A DNA stretch of 60,000 bases, from assembly GCF_032854445.1 (NCBI RefSeq), contig NC_088303.1, forward strand, positions 15,447,501 to 15,507,500, in the 5' to 3' direction. Within the stretch, counting starts at the first letter, position 1; each line of letters starts with the position of its first letter. Shown piece by piece: positions 32,959-45,213 of the stretch. The translations under genes and the position numbers were made by a program. Source of the DNA: Liolophura sinensis. Its lineage: Eukaryota > Mollusca > Polyplacophora > Chitonida > Chitonidae. The notes below the pieces were generated by a model, which worked only from the letters and a program-made list of their open reading frames with translations, was not told where the DNA came from and did no database searches.

Positions 32959-33700
32959 TTATGTGTCCGACCCAAACATCGGCTGGTAAAGATTCTCATG
33001 ATTGTGACGATTTGCTGACAATGTATCTATACCAAAAAGAGTTCCCGCGTTATTTCGCTCCCTTTCGGAAAGCGGAAAGACAGTTAGAGTATCATTACCC
33101 GATGCCTGTGGCGTTGTTCCAGAAGCAGAGTAGGTCATGTCCTCATTGGAAGATACTCCGGAAACGGGCCTTGCAATCTGAGACGGTGATAGATATCCGT
33201 CAAGTTGTTTTCCGGAAGCTTCCCAGGTAGGTTGATGAAGGCCTGATTCTGCATCTTCCCACGCCGACTCACCCATATCCAAGTTGACCGCGTTGGAGTA
33301 GGCGTTCTCCTCGGTGGATCGCGGCCTCTGCAAGCTGTCCAAGTTCATGCCTTTATCCTGTCTTCGCAATGCTTTTGCGTGTAAGTACTCAGAAGCAGAA
33401 ACCGCAGATTTCTCTTCCCCCAAGTCTTCGTCGAATGGAATTGTGTCGTATGGATTTTGCGAATCCCTCCATTCCCCACTGTCCTTTACGCAAGCCCCGT
33501 TTAATCGGTTCTGTTCTCGTTCCTTCCGGTGCGTCACATCCGGTAGTCTTTCCGCAGCTCCTGAGCCGTTACTTGCCTCTAAATTTTGATTATGAGCGGC
33601 GGCAGACGGCCGATCGACTGGTTGTCTTTCACCACCTGCACCACACGCATCATTGGAGAAATGAATGTTCGGCGTTGGGTTTTCTGTCTCTGCATGTCTT
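32959..33700 (-). CDS. lectin receptor exon 6, cytoplasmic tail, unit 2
   Basis: 246 residues. It keeps NPYDTI, SEYLHA, GYLSP, MTYSAS and LYQPM, has DACG instead of DAYG, and carries the AYSNAVNLDMG segment missing in unit 1. YSNA fits the YxN consensus for Grb2 SH2 domains. One codon is deleted in frame relative to units 1 and 3. Confidence 0.88.
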
Positions 33701-36700
33701 CTGACAAAAGAAACGACGATTAAATTTTACTGAAAACGTGAGCGAGTGTATACAGGACAGATCCAGGTTTGGTTTCAGATGAAGTGCTTAGATTACAGTA
33801 TTGGCAGACGTACGTGGCAAGGCCTGCCAGCAACCTGCGAATGGGTCGTGGGTAGTTTTGGGCTCTGTCTATCCCATTATAATAGTACATGTGAGCGAAA
33901 TATTCTTGGGCCATCGCATGGCGGAGGCGACTAAAATTTGTTTCCATTTAAAGACGAACAACCTAGCAAATGCAATAAGCATCAGTAGAAAAATAATTTA
34001 GAACTTTGTCTAAAAAATGGCTTTTTTAGATTTGTATAGTTTTTTTTTCACTGAAGGAAATGCAATCGAATCTTTTGATTCTATGGTGGGATTATGGATC
34101 ATAATCACTATGTGTTTCTAATGTGTCTATGTCTCTAGTACCATTACAGTAACTGTTTTCATGCTCAATAGGTCTAGATGTAGGCAAAGCCGTCGTATGC
34201 AGGGAGTTACGGCCGCCATACGTTATCAATACGGTTCATAAATCACACCTTACAGTCAAATCATTTGACTGCATTTAACTCGCTGAAAACAAATTTAAAA
34301 AGTTACAGCGTCCGCTTCGAAATCAGGAGACCGGGATCAAACCAGGATCGGGTTAGCCGAAGACTAAAAATGGTACTTATTGCCGCCTCACTTGGACCTG
34401 AGGACTGGTTGGCCCGGTGTCAGTATAATGTGACAAGGTGAGGTGTCGAGTCTTGTGTCTCTGGCATGGAATCACCCTGCCACAAGAAGATACAGTATGT
34501 GTACACACACCTAATTGCTCTTTATTCAAGCGTGACAATAACTGCTGTGGTCACACAAAACACACTCCGCTGCCAGCCATGAGTCATCGTCGATTCTCTG
34601 TTATTTTATTGCTTTGTTTATTTATTTGATTGGTATTTTACGCCGTATTCAAGAATATCTCACTTATACGACGGTGGCCAGTATAATGGTGGAAGGAAAC
34701 CAGAGCAGAGCCCGAGGGAAACTCACGACTGTCGGTAGGCTGCTGAGAGACCTTCCCACGTACTGCCGGAGAGGAAGCCAGCATGATCTGTTATTTTAAG
34801 CACCGCTTTCGAGCTGATAGTTGAAAAACACTATACTTTCACGTAAATATTCACCTGCACTGGTACAGAAACACAAGAAGGAGTAAGAGACTTATCACAA
34901 CCGCCCCTGCGATGAGCCCTCCGATCAGTGGTGCTGAACCTGACAAGACAAAGCAAAACTTCAAATCCTAATTACATCATTGAGTGGAGCAGAGATGCGG
35001 GAGTAAGGTTGTACGATCATCGATGAAGTAACACAAAAATATGCCCTTTGTCCACTGTCATGTCAAGATGATGAAATTAGACTAACAATATGTATGATAT
35101 ATAAGATATTAAGATAGGCCATCTTAATCCCAGAACCAACAAACCCTACCGCCGTGATATTTCAGTAAAAATTTCTTCAGCACGACATCAATCAAAATCC
35201 TTAAAATATTTCTCTTATATCATACGCGTTATTTCCTAGTTAACTATACTAAACTTTGTCATGTCATACCCTAGTATTCAGAGTTCCCCCCTTCCACAAA
35301 ACTGACCGCCATTGTACATGTATAACTGAAAAAGTCTTCACTATGGAGTTAAATTATAATCAATGAATCTATCACTCTCCAAAGTATTCCACAATAAACA
35401 CACAAGAATAGATGGGCGGCATCATAGGTCTCCATACCAACATCCGTACTGCTGTTATCTTAATAAAGAGCTCTACCGGTATATTTCCATTGAGAAGGGT
35501 ACTTCTGCACTCGCCTTTGTATAGAAGCAGACCTTAATGGACTGCTTATTACTCTTCAAAAATAATCTAACATTAAACAGGAAGCCAGTTGTCTGAGTGA
35601 TGCTAATATGCATTCCGTTTTCGCAGCATTCTGTTATTGCAACAGATTATTCCGTTCCGTTCAATATAGCACATCTTGTATTAATTCAACATAAAGAATT
35701 GTATAACATTAACTGGATAGTATGTTGAATATGACACAATATTATGTTATAATAACAGAATACCTTCTATAGTTCGTTTCTTTTCGAGAGTCGCCTATGT
35801 TCAACTGTCTGTAAAATCAATCCTGCTCGCTACCAAAATTGCCTTAAGCCAGTCTCACGGAATTACCCAAACTCTACACATTGATACGTTAGATGTTCTT
35901 GTTATTACAAAGAAATTGCAGTTAGAATACTTTTTTAATCCACAATGTTAAACTCCATAAGCTTAGTTTCCACACCAAGAACTGGTTGCCTGGGGTGACG
36001 TCATAGTTATTCAAAAACAAGTTCCATGTTGGACAATGGGTGTGGAGAGTAATTTGTTTTAAACTGGCAGCATCAACAAGCAGTTAGAACAAACTCCATG
36101 CAATAACACAGCATACACTACTGTCTCTGAGTATAGACTACATGGCTTTAATTTCCTAGCATCCCTAAATCCATACCGCCATGAGACAAGAGATACAGAA
36201 AAATTCATTTATTAAGATTATATTATAAGATTTCATAAATGGCAGTGAAAGAAACAGGGAAAAGTCGACAGCTGTTGAGATAACTGGTGTCACCCACCTT
36301 CAAAACAAGTTGAACTCCGCCCAATAACCTGCATGTCACTGGTTTCTGAATAATTGTGACGTTACTCCAGGCAATTGGTTCTACCAGTCGAAAGCGAGCT
36401 GATGGGCTTTAATATTACGAGTTAGAAAAAGGTAAACTCCATTTTCCTAGCAAGAATATGAACTTCAAATGTATCCCTGTGTAGAGCTTTTGTTGTAACG
36501 TGTCACTGACTGAAAGCAATTTTGGTAGCGAGTATGACTGATTTTGCAGAGAGCTGAATATAGGCGACTCGCTAAAATAAATAGACTATAGTACTGCTAA
36601 GACAACATATTTTCTGTTAAAATTAACAGGCTATTTTTTTTTTGGCAGTCTGTAACATTAACCAGTCCTCGCTAGCCCAGTTGCCCTTGAAGCATTACTC

Positions 36701-39700
36701 TCGCCATAGCATACCCACCCCTACATGACGAATGAGATCACAGGCTCTCACTTACTTTTCGTAGCATGGTGAGGATATTTAAATATCAGGGACCGACTTC
36801 AAGAAGCGTACGCAGTACTAAGTAACCTTTAGTTCAGTGTACTTTAGATCTCTGCAACATACACTGTCATGGTTACTCCATGAAACCATACCCAGGTATC
36901 TGCCCAAGGGAGGATATTTACGCGAACAGCTCCAATTTTCTCCACTCACAGACCTAAACCTCACAGACCTTAACCTCACAGACCTTAACCTCACAGACCT
37001 AAACCTCACTCACATAATACCTAAGATTTTAATGCGTTAAACTCCCAACAAATAAACATAAATACATTTGGCTCCCCGACGGTCAATTCATTTCCCACAA
37101 GAATCGCAACATATACCTGTGCTCCCTTCCGTTCCTACTAAAAAATTACTACTTGGTTGTGGGACATTCGATGACATTTCAGAAGATTTCCCTGTTGTAC
37201 TTTCTCTTCCTTGTTGTGCCCTGTTGTTTTGAGGTTTTGTTGATGTGTTTGCTGTCATCGTAGTTTCGATCAACATCGTTGATTTTGTAACAACTGTTGT
37301 CTTCATCGTTGTTGTTGTCTTCACCGTTGTTGTTGTCTTCATCCTTGTGGTTGTTGAAGGTGCTGTTGTTGTGGAAGGTACTGCTGTTGTTGGCGGTGCT
37401 GTTGTTGTTGTTGTTGTGGTTGTCGTCGTTGTTGTCGCAGGTGCCATATCTGAAAGTTGTATGGATAATTCAGATGTCATTTTTACTGCGTGGCCTACTT
37501 CAAGTTTATAACGCATTAGACTGTCACGACTCATGACTGAGGACAACGACACTTTGTAGCTGGTACAACTGGTTTTCGCGTTACTATCTGCGCCGCATTT
37601 TAGCGGCATTAAAGAAGACAGCCAGAATGGAATAGGTTACAGGCCTACATAAAACTTTGTCCAGCCCACTACTGTGAAAGCCCGTGCCAAGTCAGTTTAA
37701 ACGCTGATCATATCTTCAGTACAATATCCTTAGATGTTTGCGGCGTATAAAGTATATTTCTGCTAGTAAAAAAGAACGATCTACATCGATCCGGCTCTTT
37801 CATTTTAACACCTGAAACAGGTTCAAGAGGAGCAATGGACTTATTACGTATTTTCTTTCATTAAATTATATTAATAACTGGGTCCCATTCCAATTGAAAC
37901 CATTCATGACAATAAAAAACATGTGTGGTTTTGCGCCTCTTCGAATTATTTCGGTCATATCACGAAGGTGTCTCCTTGCACATGGACGTATTTATAGTGC
38001 TGTCCTGCGGGAACGCCATGCCGAAGACACCAGGCACTACGCCCCATCCAGTCACCATACACTTCCACAAAGGCCCACCACCTTTTTGGCGTTTTAGTTA
38101 TGTGAGTGTCTATATATTATATATATAGCGGTACTTACAATCAACCCTCTTTACAACGAAATTCATAACAACCAAAATGTCTCGGGAATAAACAAACTTG
38201 CATGTTAATTTATAGTTTACAACAAAACTTCTGACTCCGACATCCGTTTTCTTGGACTATATTACGTAATTTGTGTTCATTACATGAAAACAAATGTTTC
38301 ATTTATCAGTATATTTCTGTTATAATTGATAAACACATTTTGGTGTTCATACGCTTACTATGGGTATTTAAATGATGTGTTTATTGTACAAAACGTAGAA
38401 AATGTTTACATGGTAACGTGGTGGATATTTTCGCCAACTATTAGTAGTCCATTAAACATGACTGTGTTATTAAGTGTAAAAAAACCGATAACATGTTTGT
38501 TGTGTAACATGTCACATGTTGCTATAGCAAAATCATATTTTTAAACACGTTTACATGTCTATCGCCTTGTTACTTTGTTTATAATAAAAATGTGTTTACA
38601 GAGAAAACGGGTTGCGGCGCCACATGCCTGCCTTCAATAGATCAACAAACAGCAGATTGTCAGCCCAAGTCGACTCATCATAAACAAGACACTGCAATGA
38701 AGCCAAAAATGAAGTCTCTAAAGGCAGACAAATTTATTATTTGTTATATACGCAGAGGAGGACCCTGTTTCCAACAGCCTTAACAAGATCTTTCCAATCA
38801 CGGAACATGCCGGCTATAGGGCACAGAGTATACAATCACCAATCTGTTTTGATCAGAGATCATTGATTTCTACACTCTTTTTCTTTAAAGGATTAGTGCT
38901 CAAATTTATCATTAGCCACCCCTGTACTAATTGTTACACTGAGTTTAAAAACATATATTTAAAAAGGGTACATTAAGCGGAGTAATTTGGCGCTTAAAAT
39001 TACTAGATAACATGGGAGGCTTTATGCATTTTTTTCGCCAACACTCGGATAGCAAATCTCTGTATACTAACGCTGACGTCCACATTTTTACACGACTATA
39101 TAGGCATACATGTAGGCTATTCGGAATGCCTACAATAACATGCAGCTGGCTTCGCATACAGGTATGAATTTAAAATACCTCGGGCAACAGAATGATATTT
39201 TCGTGAAGCGGACAGAGGGAAAGAATAGTAAATAAATATTACTTTCTAGGACTGACACATGAAATGTACAGTGTAAGCTATAGCTTACCAGTCCGTGTTG
39301 CCAGTGCAGTTCGAAATGGATTGACAAAGATCAAATCCAACGTCTGAAAATTTAGAATCTGGCCAGAAATGCCAGTGCCACAAATCAGAACTTCAACGTC
39401 GTCTATCATGGGTTCAAATTAATACAGTTGTATATTTGCTTCGGTGTTGTTAGAATCTATGTCGAAAATGATATTGTTTTCATAGGAATTCCAAAGTTAT
39501 TTAGGCCAGCCAGACTTCAGTAAGCCATCTATAACGTCACCTGCTGAGCCGTACTGAGCGGCCTTCTGGAGATCAGCTGGATGTATTGTTTTGGTGGATT
39601 TAAAGTCATTAGTACGTTTCTCAGAAACCCTCCTGCTACTATACTGTTTGTTAAACAAATTGTAATCTTTATAATTAGGACCACTAGCTAAATCTGGACA

Positions 39701-42700
39701 CTAATCCTTTATCTGATCAATGTTGAAAGCTCGATGTGTGAGCGATTAACAAGAGTAAAAGTGACAAACTCCTGACTGCATGCGCACCACTCTACTGGTA
39801 TGTAGTATGGCGACAAGGGATGCACGTTCTTGTTAGGGGTTAAAGAAACGTAACGGAAGTCTGTCCTTTTCCACCTACACCACCGGGAAATCCCTCTTGT
39901 ACCGTTATAGACATCCAGAACATTCCACACTGTTATCTATGTATTACACCCGTGCCCTCTGTGAGCCTGACCAATCAGTCTGACCACTGAATGTGTACAA
40001 GCAGTATAGCTGAACATACAACAAAAATTAAAACACCCATATAAATGATGAAAATATAGTTATACTTTGTTCTTTTCTGTGCTGTAATCGTCTCTTGACC
40101 ACCTATGCGTCAAAACAGACATTCGTATACGAGCCGTCAACTAATAAAGACGTTCCTGGTCAATAATCGCAACGCCAATACCCGCGACGACAAATAAAAC
40201 AAACCACCAAAGAACTAAGAAAGTACATACTGCGAAAAGAGGACGGAATCATGCAAAGAGAGCAGTCAACAGTTTTCAATGATGTTAGAAAGACGCAATT
40301 TATGTTAGGCGACTGAGTGAAATCAATATTCAAAACTTAAAGCCATATCTTTGCTACAGACTCTCATCTTGCCACATACTTACCATACATACAGCAGTAG
40401 TGGTAAGTACTAAAAAATGGTTCACACCGATAATCGTGCCAACGTCCACCTTCGTCTAATCGCATTTGACCACAAAGTTCAAAACAACCCAAAAAACTAC
40501 AAGATGGCTGACCGGAAGCCCAAAAGCTCCAAGTCACAGGTGTCCCTCGAGTTTGTCGATCACCTGGAAAATGTTAAGAATTACCCCATTGTTGTTTGAT
40601 GATTTCACATTTCGTACCGTAATTCCTTTGGTCACAATTCATTATAGTCAGCATTTCTAACAGTAATCTTAACTAATGAAAATCATCAAAATGATTAAGT
40701 AAAAAGTCTGTCCAATATGTGCCAATCTGGAAACTCTTTAAATTTTCGCCTTGACGTGAGTTCAATTAAAAAAAAAACAACATATTTTTAGAATTCGATG
40801 GCTTTTGTAGGACATTAGGATGGGCTCCAGCTGTGGAGCTGACAACAGTTTTCCGCCTTGAGCTAAATGGGACCAGAGTCGGACAACCGTGCAGTAGAGA
40901 CCATGTTAGCTGGGCTAAACTCAATCACAAACTGCTTGCGGCGCCATAAACATGTATACAGATAAATCACACTGAAAGATTGAACTTTCTCTTTGCCCGC
41001 AAATGCTAAGCTGCTGTGAAACACACATGTACTCACCATTAACCCACTCATAATTATTTGACCTCGCCCTGTCATGCGCACCAATCCACATCCCGTTCAC
41101 CTTCCAACCGAGATCGTGTTTGACAGTGTTGTAGATGAAGTTCTGTGTTGATCGATTCTTGATGTGAACAAGATTACCTCCCCGCCTGTGACAATCGACC
41201 TGTGCTTCATTCCACGTTTTGTCAGTGGGAACAAATCGGTAGCACTTCCCACTGAAATCCCTCATTATTCCCCCGCTGATCTTTGGACATCGGTAGAGAT
41301 CGCTGGATGATCCTGTAACGGATAGCCAATGACAATTTTTTCAAACTGTTTGAAATGCTTTTCACGAGATTAGAAGACACTCGACCTGAGAGCGTAAACC
41401 TCTGTTACAGCTAATTGTACACTCCCTACAACAGGTAAAGGTGCAATAATCTGCATTTGTGTAGAGTGTTTCATTTTTTTTTACAATTTCTGGATTTGGA
41501 CAAGATCAAAATAACGGTCAAAACGGACTTGACTGCCGCCGAACCAGGCTGTGCACAAAATGTCATGCAACTCAGTTAACTAAAGTTAATTCTTAGACAA
41601 ACCCATAACCTCCTCCCTTGACAATCATTAAATACACGTATAAGATAAGCAGTTCTAATTGCGGAAACGGTTTTCAGTGGGTTGGTGTTTTTCTACTTCA
41701 ATCCTTATGGACATTATGGTCGGAATTTCTGACTGGAATAAACATTTACACTAGCGGATTACCCATTTGTAACGTCATCATCACCTAATTTGAATAGGCC
41801 TATGCAACAGATAGTTTTTCCAAAACTGAGAACTTTAATTCCTTGGGTTCTCAGTAACACACCCGCCAAATGTAATGTCGATCGAATGAATGGTTGTGGA
41901 GAAACCCACAGGCCAGACTAGCCGAATATTCTGTATACGCCCATCGTGGCCGGACCATAGGCGGACAGTCGAGCCATCATGCACGGACCCTGATCCAATC
42001 CTTACTGCCATCCTGAAGCGATCGTCCGCCCATGGTGGGCCCATCCTGCAAGCCTGACGCGATCGTTCACCCATGGTGGGCCCATCCTGCCATCCCGACG
42101 CTGTCGTCCGCCCATGGTGGAAAATATTTACGCCAATGGCTTTCCGCATTTTCTGCAAATTTTCACAACATAGCACATTCTCGGAGAAAAGTTTTTTTTT
42201 GTTTGTTTGTTTTTTTTTTTGAGTAGGTTTACAGTGTAAAACTTAGGTATGAAGAAGATGTTTTAAAAAATACGTCCAGGTACTAATATATACCGGTTTA
42301 AGACTGGAAAGTGGTATGCACAAATTAAACAATGTAATGGGACAAACTAAGGAACGATGTATACTCTGTGTTGTTACCTGCATCTGCGGGTATCTTGACG
42401 ACCAAGTAATATATTCCTAAGCCAGATACCTGACATTCATTAAGTACAGCTTAGTGTTTTTGCTTTTGTAAAAAGATGGCTGGGCTCTGTTCCTTTTGTC
42501 TGCACTCTGATACACTGTATAGAAAAGTAGAGAATATTTCACTTCGTGATATTTCTCCAAAATACAATTGTATATATGTGGATGAATACGCTATTCTCGA
42601 CATGTTATTAGGCCTATAATCGTAAAAACACATCAAGACCGCGTAGGCGCTTGTTATGTGTTTCGAAAATTGTATTCAAACTTCATGTTTAGTTTCCATA

Positions 42701-45213
42701 CATACTATTAAAACTTTATCTTTTGTACATCGCTTCCCTCATCAGATCTGTCAGTGTTACTAATAAAACGTTTGTCTAATTAAATTAATGAATATCAGTA
42801 AATGTGTCTCGTTTACATAGAATAGTCCCTGCTTGTTTTTGGCTATGTTTCAAGAAAGTATATTCCAAAGTTTACAGAGTTCAAGGGAATTACCCCCTAT
42901 CGCCGATATACGCACCTATCCTATACACGTCAGGCAAACGTAGAGAGCGGCGTATGCGCTGTATGATACTCCCCCCCCCCCGCCCCCCCACTCTCTCGTA
43001 AAACTCCCAACTCAGCCCGGATTCCTGCATTATGCCAAGAGCTTGTTCAATACTAAGACGGGAGATATAGACATAAAATACTGTGTTCAAACATGTAAAC
43101 ACAACGGCCTTTGCGCGTGGCTAAATGTGGCCATTGTAACGTGCCAACTTCCTAGTAGCTTGACATCAATTTTTTTATGCATGTAATTCTGTATACGAAG
43201 TGTGTGTATAAAGTAGGCCACATCGCAATAGCTAGGGAAGGTCTATTCACTATGAGAATACTTTAAACACCAAATGTCTAACGAGGGCTGAGAAAGATGA
43301 TGGCCTAGCCTCTCACACAGACCAATGTTTCAGGAATTTAAACTGACCCGCACTTCATTTTTGCGATCTATTTTAAAACGTGTTCGAATTTAAACCCTGG
43401 GATTCGGGCATTCCGTCTTAAATGATGTGTTAAATGAATGGCATTTAAGTGTAATTTTGTTTTACAATGTTGATGTGGTACACTTTCATCAGCGTCAGTT
43501 TCCTTGAAGTATGTTAATAATAAAACTTGAGAAGGTCATGTATACATTACGTTATGGTCTAGGGAAAAGACCTTACGGGAGAAATTAACCGATGGAAACG
43601 CCATGCTTCGCTCTAGGCCATAGCGGCTTTGTTTGACGTCCGCAATGTATATGTACATTCTGGCGTATAGTCAGGATGGTCAGGACGCCCACTTTCCCTT
43701 ACGTATATGTGTCTTAAATTAACGTCAAAAAATATTCAATAATAGATTTAAAACCAAGAATGTATCACCTTTTCTGTTCGCTTTGTGTTCTACTTGCACT
43801 GGCTTTCCTTTATAAGAAAAACGGTGGTTAGTAGTCTCGTGATCGTAAAGTAATTCTGAAATGATGGCGATAACGTCACAATTAACACAAATATAATGAC
43901 GCATTCACTTGGGTTAAGTTAAGTACATGGTTTGGCCTGAATTTGAATTTCGTAGACATCATTTTCACCTTTTTTGATAAAGCACAGCTCGCTATTGTAC
44001 AATTGTACAACTCAAGAAAAACTCAGAAAACATGAATCTAATATACATATACAAACAGAAGGCTATTATAAACTGATAATGTATGCACTTATTTCTTTGG
44101 AGTTTTACGCTGCACTAAAGAATATTTCACTTATACGACGGCTGTCAGCATTGTGGAGAGAGGAAGCTGAACAGAGCTCGGGGAAACCCACGATCATGTC
44201 TATATATGATCTGAACGTGTCTATATATCGGACTATATATGCATGTACCATAAAGTAGCAAGTTGGTAGGTTATAGGTTTACATTATCGCGGTCGTGGGC
44301 TTCCCTCGGGTGCCCGGTTTCCACAAATCACAATGATGGCTGCCGTCGTATAAGTGAAATATTCTTGAGTACGGCGTAAAACACCAACCAAATAAATAAA
44401 TACATCATCGCCTACAGCCATTTTATTTCTTTATACAAAAATCCGTCAGAAAGTCAAAGAACGTTTTATGTTATATGAGCCTACATATTACAGATTTAAA
44501 ATATCAATGACAATATCAGAAAATTAAAAATGGAAGAATTTGTTTCCAATTGTTTCCAAAACTTTGTTTGCAATTGAGAATATATATATATATATATACC
44601 ATGGTGGGAATTCCCTCTTGGAAATATCCATATTTTCCGAACCGTAATTGCAGTTTTTATCAAGTGTATATGGCTGCAAAAGTATGCCTAAAGCGCTAAA
44701 GCGCTCCTCGTGGCCTAGCGTCAGTGGCTTCATGGTTAGCGCGTCCGGCCCGGGGTTGGGAGGCCCCGCGATCAACCCTAGTTGGGTCATACCAAAGACT
44801 AAAAAAGGTACTAGCTGATGTCTCGCTTAACGCCCAGCAGTGAGAGATTAGAACAAGGAAACAAGACTGGTTGGTCCGGTATCAGTACAGTGTGACTGGA
44901 TGGGATGTCATGTCGCGCGTCTTTGATATAATATACCTCATTGGCAGCATGAACTTGCTCTGCCGCAAGAAGACACAATATGTGTACACACCTAGCGATT
45001 CCTCGTCGTCAGTTGACTGAAAAATTCTTAAGTACAACATTATACCCCAAGCATGTATATAAACGCGATCAGACAAGACTTTCACAAAATCGGAACAAGA
45101 TACTTCGTTACTTGCAATATAAAAATGCACAGATCACAGAAACAACACTTACCGAATGACAGGAACATGAGAAAACACCAAGGTAACCACACAACATGTC
45201 GCAAACTAGCCAT
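32959..45213 (-). CDS. C-type lectin-mucin-TM receptor with tyrosine-rich tail, unit 2
   Basis: Paralogue of the unit 1 gene with every exon and phase preserved: 45213-45153, 41312-41037, 40563-40384, 37449-37117, 34939-34855 and 33700-32959, plus the optional exon 39576-39541. It predicts about 558 residues. Differences from unit 1: stalk of 111 against 89 residues, six substitutions in the lectin domain, R to C after the helix (YQC), Y to C in the DAYG context of the tail, and retention of the AYSNAV segment. No frameshift or stop is seen in any exon, so it appears functional. Regulation cannot be read from the sequence. Confidence 0.85.
34311..34515 (+). repeat. tRNA-derived SINE, (CTCA)n-type family, unit 2
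   Basis: Counterpart of the element at 9355 in unit 1 (GCGTCCGCTTCGAAATCAGG). Lacks a short internal piece including AGCAAGGAAAC. Confidence 0.75.
34612..34800 (-). repeat. SINE, (AAAT)n-tailed family, unit 2
   Basis: Same insertion as 9690-9880, reverse oriented. Confidence 0.85.
34855..34939 (-). CDS. lectin receptor exon 5, transmembrane helix, unit 2
   Basis: 85 nt, same borders. L to I within the helix and R to C just inside the membrane (YQC followed by RHAE), which weakens the basic stop-transfer cluster and adds a possible palmitoylation cysteine. Confidence 0.9.
36949..37017. repeat. 16-bp tandem repeat ACCTCACAGACCTTA-type, unit 2
   Basis: About four copies next to the stalk exon, slightly longer than in unit 1. 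Confidence 0.85.
37117..37449 (-). CDS. lectin receptor exon 4, mucin-like stalk, unit 2
   Basis: 333 nt, phase 1 to 1. Twelve-Thr run, then PSTTT and KTTTT-type repeats absent from unit 1, 66 nt longer overall and still in frame. Ends in the same GTEGST and CACAG|GTATATG donor. Confidence 0.87.
37880..39470. other. 1.6-kb segment present in unit 2, absent from unit 1
   Basis: Unit 1 passes directly from the TTTCTTTCA region (about 12960) through a TA tract to ATAGGAATTCC (about 13050). Unit 2 has this extra sequence instead. It contains a fragment resembling a SINE (TCGGTCATATCACGAAGGTG, then CGCCATGCCGAAGACACCAGG) at about 37945-38060 and otherwise AT-rich sequence. No gene is recognised. 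Confidence 0.7.
39541..39576 (-). CDS. candidate cassette or alternative terminal exon, unit 2
   Basis: 36 nt, phase 1 to 1, encoding the same ADLQKAAQYGSA as unit 1 with silent changes only. Read-through continues as GDVIDGLLKSGWPK and then TAA, two codons after SGW, whereas unit 1 runs on for several more codons. Confidence 0.5.
40384..40563 (-). CDS. lectin receptor exon 3, CTLD C-terminal half, unit 2
   Basis: 180 nt. It differs from unit 1 at nine bases, five of them changing four residues: L to V before TWSFW, D to E in RLDEGG, and G to E plus G to F in CEPFFST. The QPS and WHD substitutions are shared. Confidence 0.88.
41037..41312 (-). CDS. lectin receptor exon 2, CTLD N-terminal half, unit 2
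   Basis: 276 nt, same borders as unit 1. The only protein differences are at HDRAR, where unit 1 has HDRTE, immediately before SNNYEW on the domain's long-loop side. Confidence 0.9.
42007..42120. repeat. 41-bp minisatellite, unit 2
   Basis: About 2.8 copies of the same unit as 15527-15660. The array ends abruptly at CCCATGGTGG|AAAATATTTACG, where unit 2 rejoins the sequence of unit 1 at about 18228. Confidence 0.9.
44095..44404. repeat. pair of opposed SINE fragments, unit 2
   Basis: Counterparts of 20205-20310 (reverse) and 20406-20519 (forward, with target-site duplication). Confidence 0.8.
44690..45060 (+). repeat. tRNA-derived SINE with preserved head, unit 2
   Basis: Head CCTCGTGGCCTAGCGTCAGTG, TGGTTAGCGCGTCCGG (A-box-like), GCGATCAACCCTAGTTGGG (B-box region), then the body shared with 20876-21165. 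Unit 1 has replaced the head with unrelated AT-rich sequence. Confidence 0.8.
45153..45213 (-). CDS. lectin receptor exon 1, signal peptide, unit 2
   Basis: Base-for-base identical coding sequence to unit 1, with the same GTAAGTG donor. Confidence 0.85.
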
